Source: VAZQ01 sp963744275 (GTDB lineage: Bacteria > Pseudomonadota > Alphaproteobacteria > Rhizobiales > Xanthobacteraceae). Taken from it: DNA of 64,000 bases. The stretch's first letter is position 1. The number at the start of each line of letters is the position of its first letter. Made by a program: the position numbers and the translations under genes. The stretch covers positions 744,001-808,000 of the forward strand of contig CAVUSX010000029.1 in assembly GCA_963744275.1 (NCBI GenBank), read 5' to 3'. Shown in pieces: positions 1 to 8,710 of this stretch. The notes beneath the pieces are model-generated. The model ran no database searches. It saw only the letters and a program-made list of their open reading frames with translations, and was not told where the DNA came from.

Positions 1-379
1 TCGTTGGGCATCCGTCGCCGGATATGCGGCTCGGCGCCGCCCTACCGCCCACCCCGGTACTGTTGATGGCGCATAACCAATGGCGCGGCGATCCTTCCGA
101 AGTGCAGCTCTTACGCGGTCGCGCGGCGCGGATTGTCGCTGCCGATCAAGCGGTTGCATGTTCGCACCCGCGTACAGGCGCGTGACATTTCCGGTCGCAG
201 CCGATGAAGCTTCCGCGGCGTTTCCGCACCCCGATCGTCGGACCGCGATCGCGAATTAAGTCATTGCAGAAACGTGGACAATTCACGTCGGCGGTTCGGA
301 TATCGATTCCGCGCTCGCTCTTTTGCGGCGCACAAAATCGAATAATGCGGCAGCTGACGACATCGACGTATTTGCATTC
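1..379. other. left-edge region without a recognisable gene
   Basis: No frame here reads like a protein. A short reverse-strand open frame covering 146-451 has scattered Cys and Arg residues, no domain and no convincing ribosome site, and it would run into the promoter and start of the cytochrome gene. I see nothing else except the promoter that follows. Confidence 0.5.
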
Positions 380-407
380 TTGACCCCCTCTCGCTTCAGC
401 ATAGTAT
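380..407 (+). promoter_or_regulatory. sigma-70-like promoter of the cytochrome gene
   Basis: TTGACC (380-385) and TAGTAT (402-407) are separated by 16 bp and stand about 30 bp before the start codon at 438. A GGGAGAG ribosome site lies between. It would drive the cytochrome and possibly the YVTN gene behind it. This rests on consensus match only. Confidence 0.45.
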
Positions 408-437
408 AGCGGCGCGTAATTTTGTCGGGAGAGCTCC

Positions 438-908
438 ATGCACCGGATCAAGAGGGCGCCGTCTTATTCTTACATGGTGGCTGTGGCGTGCCTGCTCACG
501 GCGGCGGCCGTGCCGTCGCGGCTGGCCATGAGCCAGCCGGCTTCATCCTCAGCGTCGGCGTCGCTGAATTACGATTTCTTCAAGACCAAGGTCGAGCCCG
601 TTTTCCTCGAGAAACGCCCCGGCCATACCCGATGCGTTATCTGCCATACGACCAACAACGCGCCGTTCCACTTGGTGCCGCTGTCGCCCGGCGCCACGAG
701 CTGGAACGAAGAGCAGTCGCGCCAGAATTTCGAGCTGATCCAGCGGGTGGCCGCGCCCGGCATCTTGGACAGCCCGCTGGTCAAGCATCCGCTCGCCCAG
801 GAGGCCGGCGGCGATCCCCATCACGGCGGCGGCCAGCAATTCGCCTCGCAGCAGGATCCGGACTGGCAAGCTTTGAAAGCATTCGTGACGGGAGCAGCCG
901 CGAAATAG
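438..908 (+). CDS. exported mono-haem c-type cytochrome-like protein
   Basis: A 156-residue protein that begins with a basic stretch and a hydrophobic segment (about residues 13-31), which looks like a Sec signal peptide. One haem-binding CxxCH motif (CVICH, residues 66-70) follows a short FFKTKVEPVFLEKR segment of the kind seen before the haem site in planctomycete-type cytochrome c domains. Covalent haem attachment in the periplasm is therefore likely. A His/Gly-rich patch (DPHHGGGQQF) near residue 130 could bind metal. The start is set by GGGAGAG seven bases upstream. A YVTN beta-propeller gene follows on the same strand after about 110 bp, so the two may form one periplasmic redox unit. 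The electron partner is unknown. Confidence 0.75.
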   Translation: MHRIKRAPSYSYMVAVACLLTAAAVPSRLAMSQPASSSASASLNYDFFKTKVEPVFLEKRPGHTRCVICHTTNNAPFHLVPLSPGATSWNEEQSRQNFELIQRVAAPGILDSPLVKHPLAQEAGGDPHHGGGQQFASQQDPDWQALKAFVTGAAAK

Positions 909-1019
909 AGGTGGGCCTCCCGTATTCGCGAGGGCAGGGACCTGCCTCCTGCGACATCGGCCTCTCTTTCCTGATGGACGCCTCGATTGAAACTGATCGT
1001 TGAACAGATGGAGCCGAAG

Positions 1020-2117
1020 ATGACGAGCAAGCAAATGTTCCGTGGGAGTCTCACGCTTTTGGCTGGAGTTGCTCTGTGCGCGGTGTCGTCTTCCTTCCTG
1101 GCCGCGCAGCAATCGAGGCTGCGGGTCCTGCAGACGAACTTCGCCGGCGATAGTGTCAACATCATCGACCCGGCCACCAACAAGGTGGTGGGAGAGATCA
1201 AGGGGATCGAGGCCGGCCATGGCATTGCGGTCGCACCCGACGGCAGCCGGATTTATATGAGCCAGGAAGGGCTGAAACGGCTGATCGTCATCGACGGGAA
1301 GACCTTGCAGGTGACCAAGGAAATTCCGCTGAGCGGGGTCCCCAACCTGGTCGACATCACTCCGGACGGGCGATGGATCTTCGTGGCGATCTCCAATGAG
1401 TGGGACGACTTGTCGGCCTTTCCGCAGATCAAGGCGCAACCCAATGGCGGCGTCGATGTGATCGACACCGTCTCGCTGCAGGACGTCAAGGCCATCCCGA
1501 TCAAAGGCGGCATCCACGACCTCAACGTCACTCCCGACGGCAAGTACGTGATTGCCGGCGACAGCCGCGGCGCCAAGCCGGCTGCCAATATGATGAATGT
1601 GATCGATACGGGAACCAAGGAGATCGCCTGGAGCCTGCAGATGAAGCCGGCGCCCTCGCCGATGGCGATCTCGAAAAACCCCGACGGCTCGACCAAGTGG
1701 ATCTTCGCGCAGCTCGGCGGCCTGAACGGATTTACGGTGGTCGACTTCGCGACCCAGAAGGAGATCAACACGATCAAGCTTCCGGAGATCCCCAAGGAGA
1801 AGCAGAACCCGCACGGGCCGCCGGCCGCGTCCCACGGCATCTTCGTCACGCCGGATCAGAAGACGCTCCTGGTCAACAGCCGGCTCAACAGCGCGCTCTA
1901 CGCCTATTCGCTGCCGGACCTGAAGCTCTTGGGGGGTGTCGATCTCGGCGGCAAGGGCGCCGGCTGGTTGACGGTCACGCCGGACAGCAAGACCGCCTAT
2001 GTGTCGAACGAGCACACCAACAATGTCTCGGTCGTCGATATCGCGTCGCTGAAGGAGGTCGCCCTCATCCCGGTCGGCTTCGCGCCGGCCCGCAACGTCA
2101 CTTGGATGGCGCCTTAG
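1020..2117 (+). CDS. exported YVTN-family beta-propeller protein
   Basis: A protein of 365 residues. A signal peptide (residues 1-29, ending near FLAAQQ) is followed by repeated blades of the form 'xVxVIDxxTxKVxxxIxxG...AVxPDG', the YVTN/NHL-like beta-propeller signature. Clear copies are NIIDPATNKVVGEI, VIDGKTLQVTKEI, VIDTGTKEI and VVDIASLKEVALI. The fold usually acts as a periplasmic interaction or redox-partner scaffold, and no catalytic residues can be named. The ATG at 1020 is preferred because GGAG lies seven bases upstream; a TTG at 987 and an ATG at 1008 are in frame. It lies just behind the cytochrome gene, which suggests co-expression. Confidence 0.8.
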   Translation: MTSKQMFRGSLTLLAGVALCAVSSSFLAAQQSRLRVLQTNFAGDSVNIIDPATNKVVGEIKGIEAGHGIAVAPDGSRIYMSQEGLKRLIVIDGKTLQVTKEIPLSGVPNLVDITPDGRWIFVAISNEWDDLSAFPQIKAQPNGGVDVIDTVSLQDVKAIPIKGGIHDLNVTPDGKYVIAGDSRGAKPAANMMNVIDTGTKEIAWSLQMKPAPSPMAISKNPDGSTKWIFAQLGGLNGFTVVDFATQKEINTIKLPEIPKEKQNPHGPPAASHGIFVTPDQKTLLVNSRLNSALYAYSLPDLKLLGGVDLGGKGAGWLTVTPDSKTAYVSNEHTNNVSVVDIASLKEVALIPVGFAPARNVTWMAP

Positions 2118-2294
2118 GCAGGCTGAGGACGAGCGTCGCATTGTCGGTCGCCGAACAAATTGTTCGGCGACCTGCGGCTTCGTGAGAGGCCGCAACGAGC
2201 GTCTCTGTCTGAATCAACCGCAGCCCTTGAAGCTCGCGCGCCCGTCCTCACCGACGATGGTGGGGGGGTGCGCCGAATGCGGAAGCGATGCGCC

Positions 2295-5200
2295 CTACCA
2301 GCTATACCGGACCGTGCCGGTTCCTGTGTAGGTTTGCGAGCCGGGGGCGAGCTCGCCGTCGAATTTTGCCCGCAGCGACCAATTCGGCTTGATCTTCAAT
2401 TCGCCGCTGACGGAGGTGAGCGCCGAGTTCGCCGGCGCCGGGGCGCCGTTGACCACGAAGCTCGTGCCGGGCAGCGCCTGGAACGCCGCGCTGAGCGCCG
2501 GATTGGCCACCCAGTCGTGCGCCCAGGCCAGGCGCCCGCGCCACAGCAGCGGCATGCCGTTGAACGCGGTGAGATCATCGAAGCGCGCGCCGAGCTCGCT
2601 GCGCGTGTCGGTCGCGCTCATGCCGGCATAGCTCAGCCCGAAGCCGCCGCCGGTGAGGTCGCTCTCGCTGTACGAGGGCGTGTGGAAGACCTGCGTCTGC
2701 AAGGCCGCATAGGGGGTGATGCCGATCATGGCGGCGTTGAACGGCACGCCATAACGATAGCCGGCCTCGAGCCGCGCCCCGAAGCTCTGGCCATTGAAGC
2801 TCGCGCTGAACTGGTCGCCGAGCGCGCTGCGGTTGGTGCTGAACCAGTGATCCGCGAAGGCGAGCGCGCCGGCCACATAGGCCGGCCCGGCATGCGTGGT
2901 GCCGTAGAGGCCCGCCGAGAAAGCATCGCTGCGACCGCCGCCGAGCCCCTGCGCCAGGCCCCAATTGGTGCCGCCGCCGGCGAGCGCGAAGCCCGCCACC
3001 GTGTCGGGAGAGAAGTGGTAGTCCATGCCGGCGGCCAAACCATAGTCGCGCGCGACGACATTGCTCGAGCCGGTGCCCGGATCGCCATTGGTCCGGTTGT
3101 AGCCGCCGAAGTCCGCAGCCCAGGACGTCCAGCGCAGGGTCGGCGGCGGCGCGGCCTTGAGCACCAGGTCAGGGGCCTTGAGGGCGCGGGCGTAGGCGAG
3201 CGCGACATCGGGGGGGAGGCCGGCGTCCCGCTCCGGTGCGAACGAGCTCGCGCCGCCTCCGCCGCCGCTGCGGCCGTCGACGAACGGATCGAGCATGAGA
3301 TCGAGGAACTGATCCATCAACCCGAACGCCCCCTTCTGGGCATCGGTCGCGGCCTCGCCGTCCAATTGCGACAGCGCGTTCGCCAGATTGCCGCCGGTGA
3401 GGCCGAAGATCGGGAAGAAGCCGGCGGGCAGCGTGCCGCCGTTGTTGAAATAGGTGTTGATGGTGGTGGCGGCGTTCTGCTGGTTGGGGTTGAGCCCGCC
3501 GCCGGAACCCAGCATTGCGGTCAGGTTCAGCAACACCTCGCTCGGGGTGTAGCTGAGCGTCCCGCCGAAGCCCGGCGCGTTGATGCTGCTGAAGCCGGTG
3601 AACTTGCCGCTGATGCTGGGCGGATCGAGAATGTCGTAGGTCGTCTTGGTGCTGTAGCTTCCGGGCGCCAAGAACCCCAGCACGCCGCCGGCGAGCGTTA
3701 CGGCGCCGCCCACATTGGCGCGCGACGCCGTCGTCGGACCGATGTTGACCAGGTAGCTCGCCCCGGGTTGGAAGGCGAGATTGCCGGTAATTGTCATGAA
3801 TGTGCCGGGCGCCCCGATGGTGCCGGGCTCGAGCGTACCGCCGGCATTGACGATGACGCCGCCCAAGGTGGCTACGCCGGCCAGCGTGCCGCCATTGACG
3901 TTCCAAGTCTGGGCTGACGTGTTACTCACCGTCCAGGTGCCGCTCACCACGTTGAAGGTGGTGAAGCCGGTGTACTGCGTCCCGATGCTGCTGAGATCGA
4001 AGCTGCCGCTGCCGCTGCCGCCGAGCTGGAACGTGTCGTTGCCGTTGCCCAGTACAAAGCCGGTGATGCTGTAGCCCGGCCCGAGCGTGAGCGTATTGCC
4101 GCCAAAGGCAGTGGTCAGGTCGATCGCCGTGCCGCCGGTGCCGACGATGGTTCCGGAGTTGAAAATGCTCGACCGGGCTGAAGTTGTGGACGAACGATAC
4201 CGGTGCTGGCAGAGATCGTGCCGGTGTTCACGATCGAGCCGCCGGCGAACGTGACGCAGTTGCAGATAAAAATGCCGGTGTTGCCGGCCGTGATCGTGCC
4301 GCTGTTCGATATGTTGCCCAGGAACGTCGAAACGCCTACCACAACGATGCCGGTGGCGGCCGATATCGTGCCGGAATTGGTGATGCCGCCCGCGAAGGTC
4401 GAGATCGTCAACGGACGCGCCGGAGCCAAACGCATTGCCGCCGACGAAGATGCCGACGCCTCGGCGTGCCCCCGCGTCGGCAACCGTGATCGTGCCGCTG
4501 TTGCTGATGCCGCCGGAGAAGTTCGATATCGATACGTGACCGACGAGCCTGAGCCAAACGCATTTCCGCCGACCAGGATGCCGGCGCTTGGGCTGCCGCT
4601 TGCCCCGCAACAACCGAGATCGTGCCGCTGTTGCTGATGCCGCCCGCGAAGCTCGCGATGGTCACGCGAGCCGCCCGAGACGGCGTTGCCGCCGACGAGG
4701 ATGCCGAGCGCCTGTGCCGCCCCTCTGCCGCCAGCAACCGTGATCGTGCCGCTGTTGCTGATGCCGCCGGAGAAGGTCGATATGGTAACGGACGCGCCTG
4801 AGGCCAACGCGTTGCCGCCGACGAAGATTCATTGAGGGCGGAGATCGTACCACTGTTGCTGATGCCGCCGACGAAGGTCGATCCCAACGGACGAGCCTGT
4901 GCCAACGCAATCGCAGTGCCGCCGACGAAGATCAATCGGCCGAGATCGTGCCGTTGTTGCCGATGCCGCCGGAGAAATTCGAGATCGTGACGGACGAGCC
5001 CGACCAGCCGCATGTCCGCCGACAGGATTCCATGCCGAAAGCGGAGATCGTGCCGCTGTTGCTGATGCCGCCCGCGAAGGAACCTAGCTTGACTAGCCCC
5101 CGGATGCGGCGGTCCCGCCGCAAGATTCCACTGTCGGTGCCGCTGATCGTACCGTCTTGCCGTTGCTGATGCCGCCGGAGAAGTTCGCGATCGTGACGGA

Positions 5201-6050
5201 CGAGCCTGAGCCAGCCGCAAGACCGCCGACGAGGATTCCATGCGAACGCGGAGACCGTGCCGCTGTTGCTGATGCCGCCGGCGAAGGTCGATATCCCAGC
5301 GGACGAGCCGGTGCCGAATCGCAGCTGCCGCCCACGAAGATTCCACTTGCGCCCGCGGAGATCGTGTTGGTGTTTTGCTGATGCCGCCGGAGAAGTTCGA
5401 GATCGTGACGGACGAGCCTGTGCCGGACGCAATACCGCCGACAAGGACCCCGTAGTTGGCGGCGGAGATCGTGCCGCTGTTGCTGATTCCGCCGCCGAAG
5501 GTCGAGATGGTCACGGACCCGCCGGAGAGGGCATTGCCGGCGACGAAAATGCCGCCGCCCGAGATCGTGCCGATATTGGCGATGCCGCCCGCGAAGGTCG
5601 AGACGGTCACAGATACGCCGGAGGCGAGGCCGCCGACCAATATGCCTGGGGCCGCGCCACCGGTGGCCGCAATCGTGCCGCTGTTGCTGATGCCGCCCAG
5701 GAAGGTCGGGCCGGTGATCGCGATGCCCGTCTGGGTGCTGGAGATCGCGCTGTTGGCGTCGAGGCTGATGCCGCCCGCGATAGATGCCCGAAGAGCCGAT
5801 GAAGCCCGTGATGCTGCCGTTGGTGAAGGCGATGCCGCCCGGCGCGATCGTGCCTTCGTTGGTGATGTTGCCGCTGAAGCTCGTATTGGTAACGGCGACG
5901 CAGGGTGTCGTGTGCGCAAGCGGATTGTCGAATGCCGCCCCGATGGTGTTGCCGCATGCGGCCACATGCGGAGGACGCGCCGCCGCCGACCAGGAGCGCC
6001 GCCACCGAGCTCGACAGCAGAAGACCGACCTTGCGCCGCCGCCTACCCAT
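2295..6050 (-). CDS. autotransporter with repeat-rich passenger, frames interrupted
   Basis: The reverse strand carries one type Va secretion gene whose pieces fall in all three frames. It starts at 6050 with MGRRRRKVGLLLSSSVAALL, a signal peptide. A passenger of about a dozen GGISNSGTI-type repeats follows, then unique beta-helix sequence with a TLGPGYSITGFV segment. The C-terminal outer-membrane barrel (about the last 280 residues) begins near WTSWAADFGGYNR and ends RYSW. The region from 4.2 kb down to 2.3 kb is one clean frame of over 600 residues. Between 4.15 and 6.0 kb there are many single-base shifts in near-identical repeats. An intact gene would encode about 1,250 residues. It could be a pseudogene, but the sequence-quality pattern elsewhere in the window makes error at least as likely. 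Confidence 0.75.
4230..5890 (-). repeat. tandem coding repeats of the autotransporter passenger
   Basis: About 14 units with a period of roughly 100-130 bp. Each contains a plus-strand core CTGTTGCTGATGCCGCC (for example near 4498, 4628, 4749, 5056, 5263, 5477, 5681). In the coding strand this reads GGISNSGTI, usually preceded by GxSVTIS(N/T)F(S/A) and GILVGGxAxGSG. The units are beta-helix rungs. Unit length varies, and frame breaks cluster where a repeat passes through the GSGSSV codons. Confidence 0.85.
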
Positions 6051-6251
6051 CGACACAAAACCCCAATCCGGGGCCAGCGGTTGGCCCCGGGCCCAATCGC
6101 GTGAGAGCCCCGCAGGCGCCACTATGGCATGTGGCTAAGACGGCTGGGACCAGCCGAAAGGTGATTTTCTACCAGTGTTGCCATAGGGTCACAGAGGTGC
6201 GCAGCTCCCGGCCGTCGTGGACCTTGCCGAAATCCCGCCAGCGTCCGGCAT

Positions 6252-7826
6252 TTACGCGAGCAGCAGCCCGGCACGCGCGAGCGCCGGCAGCAGCGCCTGG
6301 AGGTTGTCCGCGGCGATCCGCTTGCGCTCATCCGGATCATCGACCGCAAGGCCGTCGCGAGTAAAGGCGAGCGGGCCGTCGCGCCCGCCCTGCGCGATCG
6401 CCGTGCTGAGCGCATCCGCGTCGCGGCTGCCGTCAAGCATTGGCAGCACGATCTGGGCGAGGCCGGCGAGCTCGACGCGCTCGTGGCGCAGGTTGACCGT
6501 CGTCGCCGCGCCGCCCGCCGCCTCGGCCCGCACCATCGGGCACGCGACCGGCAGGGTTCCGGGGCGGGCGGCTGCCGGCACCGCATCCAGCCGCGCCGTC
6601 GCAAGACCATTGATGACCATGTTGAGCAGGCCCCCGCGCACCAGCGCGCGGCCGTCGGCATTGCGGGCCGCGGCCGGCAAGGCCTGCACCAGATCGTCCA
6701 CGCTCGATGATCCCGGAAATGCCGTCACGAACCGCGCGAGCGCCTCGGCGAGCGGGCCTGAATCGGTATGCAGCCGCCGCCCGGCCGGCGCCGCCAGCGT
6801 CACGCCGCCGGCCTCACGCGTGAGCGCGAGCGCGCCGGCGCCGATGAAGTGCAGGCCCTCGATCCGCTCGCTCGAAAGTCGACGATCGATCTGCGGCGCG
6901 CGCGCGGCGGAAACCAACAGCGTGTGGCGGAACGTGCGGCCGCTGACCATGTCGATATATTGCTCGGTCGCGAGCAATTGATTGCCGCCGGCCTTTTTCA
7001 CCATCTCGGCCATGTTGGGCGGATAGTTGGCGGCGATCATCGACGGCAGCTCGGCCTCGGCCAGGAACGCGAGGGCGTGCCCGCGCGCCGCATCGACGAA
7101 CTCGCGGAAGCTGCAGGGCTCGTTGACCTCATCGAGGAACTCGTGCGCGAGGTATTCGTCGGAGGACTTGAGCAGACGGTCCGCCTGGTCGACGAGAAAA
7201 TCCCGGTAGGCGCCGACCTCCGGGCAGGCTTGCGGCAGGAATTGCAGCAGCGCGCGCGCCTGCGCGACGCGCTGGCGCGGATCGGCGTCCGCCGCCGCGT
7301 GCAGCAGGAAGCAATCGCGCAATGCCTGCAGCATGCGCCAGCCCGGCAGCACGTTGTAGCTGATGAGCGCGACACCGCGCGGCGACAGGTTTTCTCGGCA
7401 GATGCGCAGGATGGTCTCGCGCAGCGGCCCCGGAACCCAGCTGTAGACGCCATGGCAGATGATGTAGTCGAAGGCGGAGTCGAGTGCGCCCAGCTCGGAA
7501 AAGCTCTCATGGCGGATGTCGATGTTGGAAAGCCGCAGATGCGCTATGCGCGCGCGGGCGGCCGCCACCTGGGTGCCGGACAGATCGAGGCCGACGAAGG
7601 AGGCATGCGGATGCCGGGCGGCGAGCGGGATGATGTTGCCGCCGGCCGCGCAGCCGAGCTCGAGCACGCGCGCCTGCGCGAGCGGCACGCCATCGAGGCC
7701 GAACAGCCGCGCGATGGCGCCGACGAGCGCGGGATGGGTAGAGGGGAACGGGTCCGAGGTGTAGGGCAACGCGTCGTAGCTGCGCGACGTGCGCGCGACG
7801 ATCGCGGAGACATCGAGCTCGGTCAT
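6252..7826 (-). CDS. class I SAM-dependent methyltransferase with C-terminal regulatory domain
   Basis: About 524 residues. The N-terminal part contains the SAM-binding glycine motif LELGCAAGGN, an acidic post-II residue in FVGLDLSG, and the following CHGVYSWVP and SYNVLPGW segments. These are characteristic of methyltransferases that carry a C-terminal 'methyltransferase regulatory domain'. The remaining 300 residues are mostly helical and lack catalytic motifs, consistent with that domain. I chose the ATG at 7826 (MTELDVSAIV) because family members begin close to the TRSYDALPY motif. An ATG at 7835 and a TTG at 7889 are in frame. The substrate is unknown. It is followed at 6051-6251 by 200 bp without features and then by the autotransporter start on the same strand. 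Confidence 0.8.
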   Translation of the reverse strand: MTELDVSAIVARTSRSYDALPYTSDPFPSTHPALVGAIARLFGLDGVPLAQARVLELGCAAGGNIIPLAARHPHASFVGLDLSGTQVAAARARIAHLRLSNIDIRHESFSELGALDSAFDYIICHGVYSWVPGPLRETILRICRENLSPRGVALISYNVLPGWRMLQALRDCFLLHAAADADPRQRVAQARALLQFLPQACPEVGAYRDFLVDQADRLLKSSDEYLAHEFLDEVNEPCSFREFVDAARGHALAFLAEAELPSMIAANYPPNMAEMVKKAGGNQLLATEQYIDMVSGRTFRHTLLVSAARAPQIDRRLSSERIEGLHFIGAGALALTREAGGVTLAAPAGRRLHTDSGPLAEALARFVTAFPGSSSVDDLVQALPAAARNADGRALVRGGLLNMVINGLATARLDAVPAAARPGTLPVACPMVRAEAAGGAATTVNLRHERVELAGLAQIVLPMLDGSRDADALSTAIAQGGRDGPLAFTRDGLAVDDPDERKRIAADNLQALLPALARAGLLLA

Positions 7827-8143
7827 CGGCGCCATCGTTGAAAGAGAGCCGGGTTGTGCGTCATCGCGAAATGGCTCGCTGACGACCAATATGGGTCAAA
7901 ACCGCAATGACCGGTAGTTGCGCGCCCATGCCCCGTGCCTATGCGTTTCGAACGACGATGTGACCATGCGCTTCGATCGCAATACGGCACGGTCGGCAAC
8001 GCCCCGCCGGATGACGTTGATTGCGCAAATCGAAGCAACGCGACTTCAGTCCCGGGATTAAGGTCCTAGCCGGAAATTCTGCTGCCGGCGCGGAGATAAA
8101 TCCGCCCGCACAGCATGATGATCGATGCGGCCGCTTCGCCGGC
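7827..8143. other. intergenic region between divergent genes
   Basis: A 317-bp gap between the reverse-strand methyltransferase and a short forward-strand frame. I see no palindrome, RNA gene or convincing coding frame. A TTG-started extension of the forward frame begins at 8021 but has no hydrophobic or conserved segment before residue 42. Confidence 0.4.
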
Positions 8144-8296
8144 ATGCCGGCGCTGGCCCTCCTGCTCACGGCCAGCTGGCTGTGGAGCGCGTCGAGCGAC
8201 CTGAGGTTCTGGGGCGTGCTGTGGGCCGGTCTCATTTCCGCGACCTTCTCGCTCTGGGCGGCGATCTACCGGCCGACGACCGGTGCTACCGGGTAG
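8144..8296 (+). CDS. small membrane protein, hypothetical
   Basis: A 50-residue frame, MPALALLLTASWLW..., with two hydrophobic segments (residues 2-14 and about 24-40) and a short polar tail. It would be a small inner-membrane hairpin. The frame is open upstream to a TTG at 8021, but that part is not hydrophobic. There is no clear ribosome site and I recognise no family. It could be a chance frame in a gene-poor, probably decaying stretch. Confidence 0.3.
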   Translation: MPALALLLTASWLWSASSDLRFWGVLWAGLISATFSLWAAIYRPTTGATG

Positions 8297-8458
8297 CAAG
8301 ATAGCGGCCTTCTTTCAGCGTTTCACCGCCAAGGCGCTGAGGCCGTCGACGGTATGGCTCGCTGCCTCGGTCATTGAGCGGACACATGACGGCCACGTTC
8401 GTGGCGTGGGGCGACACGGCCGGTCCAGCTCCAAAAGCCGCAATCACGAGGTGAATTC

Positions 8459-8581
8459 ATGGAGATCACGAGACGCCGCGTGCCTGTCGGTGCTGCTGCG
8501 CTGGGTGCCAACTCCGCGTTTGCAGAGTGGGTGCCGAATGCCCACTATCCCGATCCAGCATTCAAGGTCCTCGACCGTGAC
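8459..8581 (+). pseudogene. remnant of an SMP-30/gluconolactonase-like gene (N-terminus only)
   Basis: The frame starts with an ATG behind a GAGGTGAATTC ribosome site and reads MEITRRRVPVGAAALGANSA, a short twin-arginine-like leader. It continues with EWVPNAHYPDPAFKVLD, which is how Tat-exported SMP-30/gluconolactonase-like proteins begin. After about residue 38 the resemblance stops abruptly and the frame ends at 8644 without any beta-propeller repeats. The rest of the gene is gone. The break near 8575 lies shortly before the lower-GC beta-helix gene, which suggests replacement by an insertion or deletion. Family assignment rests on this short leader. Confidence 0.55.
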
Positions 8582-8710
8582 AGCCGATCGTCAGGCTTGT
8601 GGCTTCGACTTTTTTGTGACGGACAACACGCAACCAGCGCTTGATCTACGCGCCGAAGCCTTGCACTTTCGGACAAGTTGTTGTCAATCTCACCTGTAGA
8701 CTAGCTGTAA

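Noticed and set aside
146..451. A 101-residue reverse-strand gene at the left edge
   Set aside because: No family features, no ribosome site, and it overlaps the promoter and first codons of the cytochrome gene.
4230..5890. CRISPR-like regular repeats
   Set aside because: The period is 100-130 bp, units are coding (GGISNSGTI) and diverged, and no cas genes are present. They are autotransporter beta-helix repeats.
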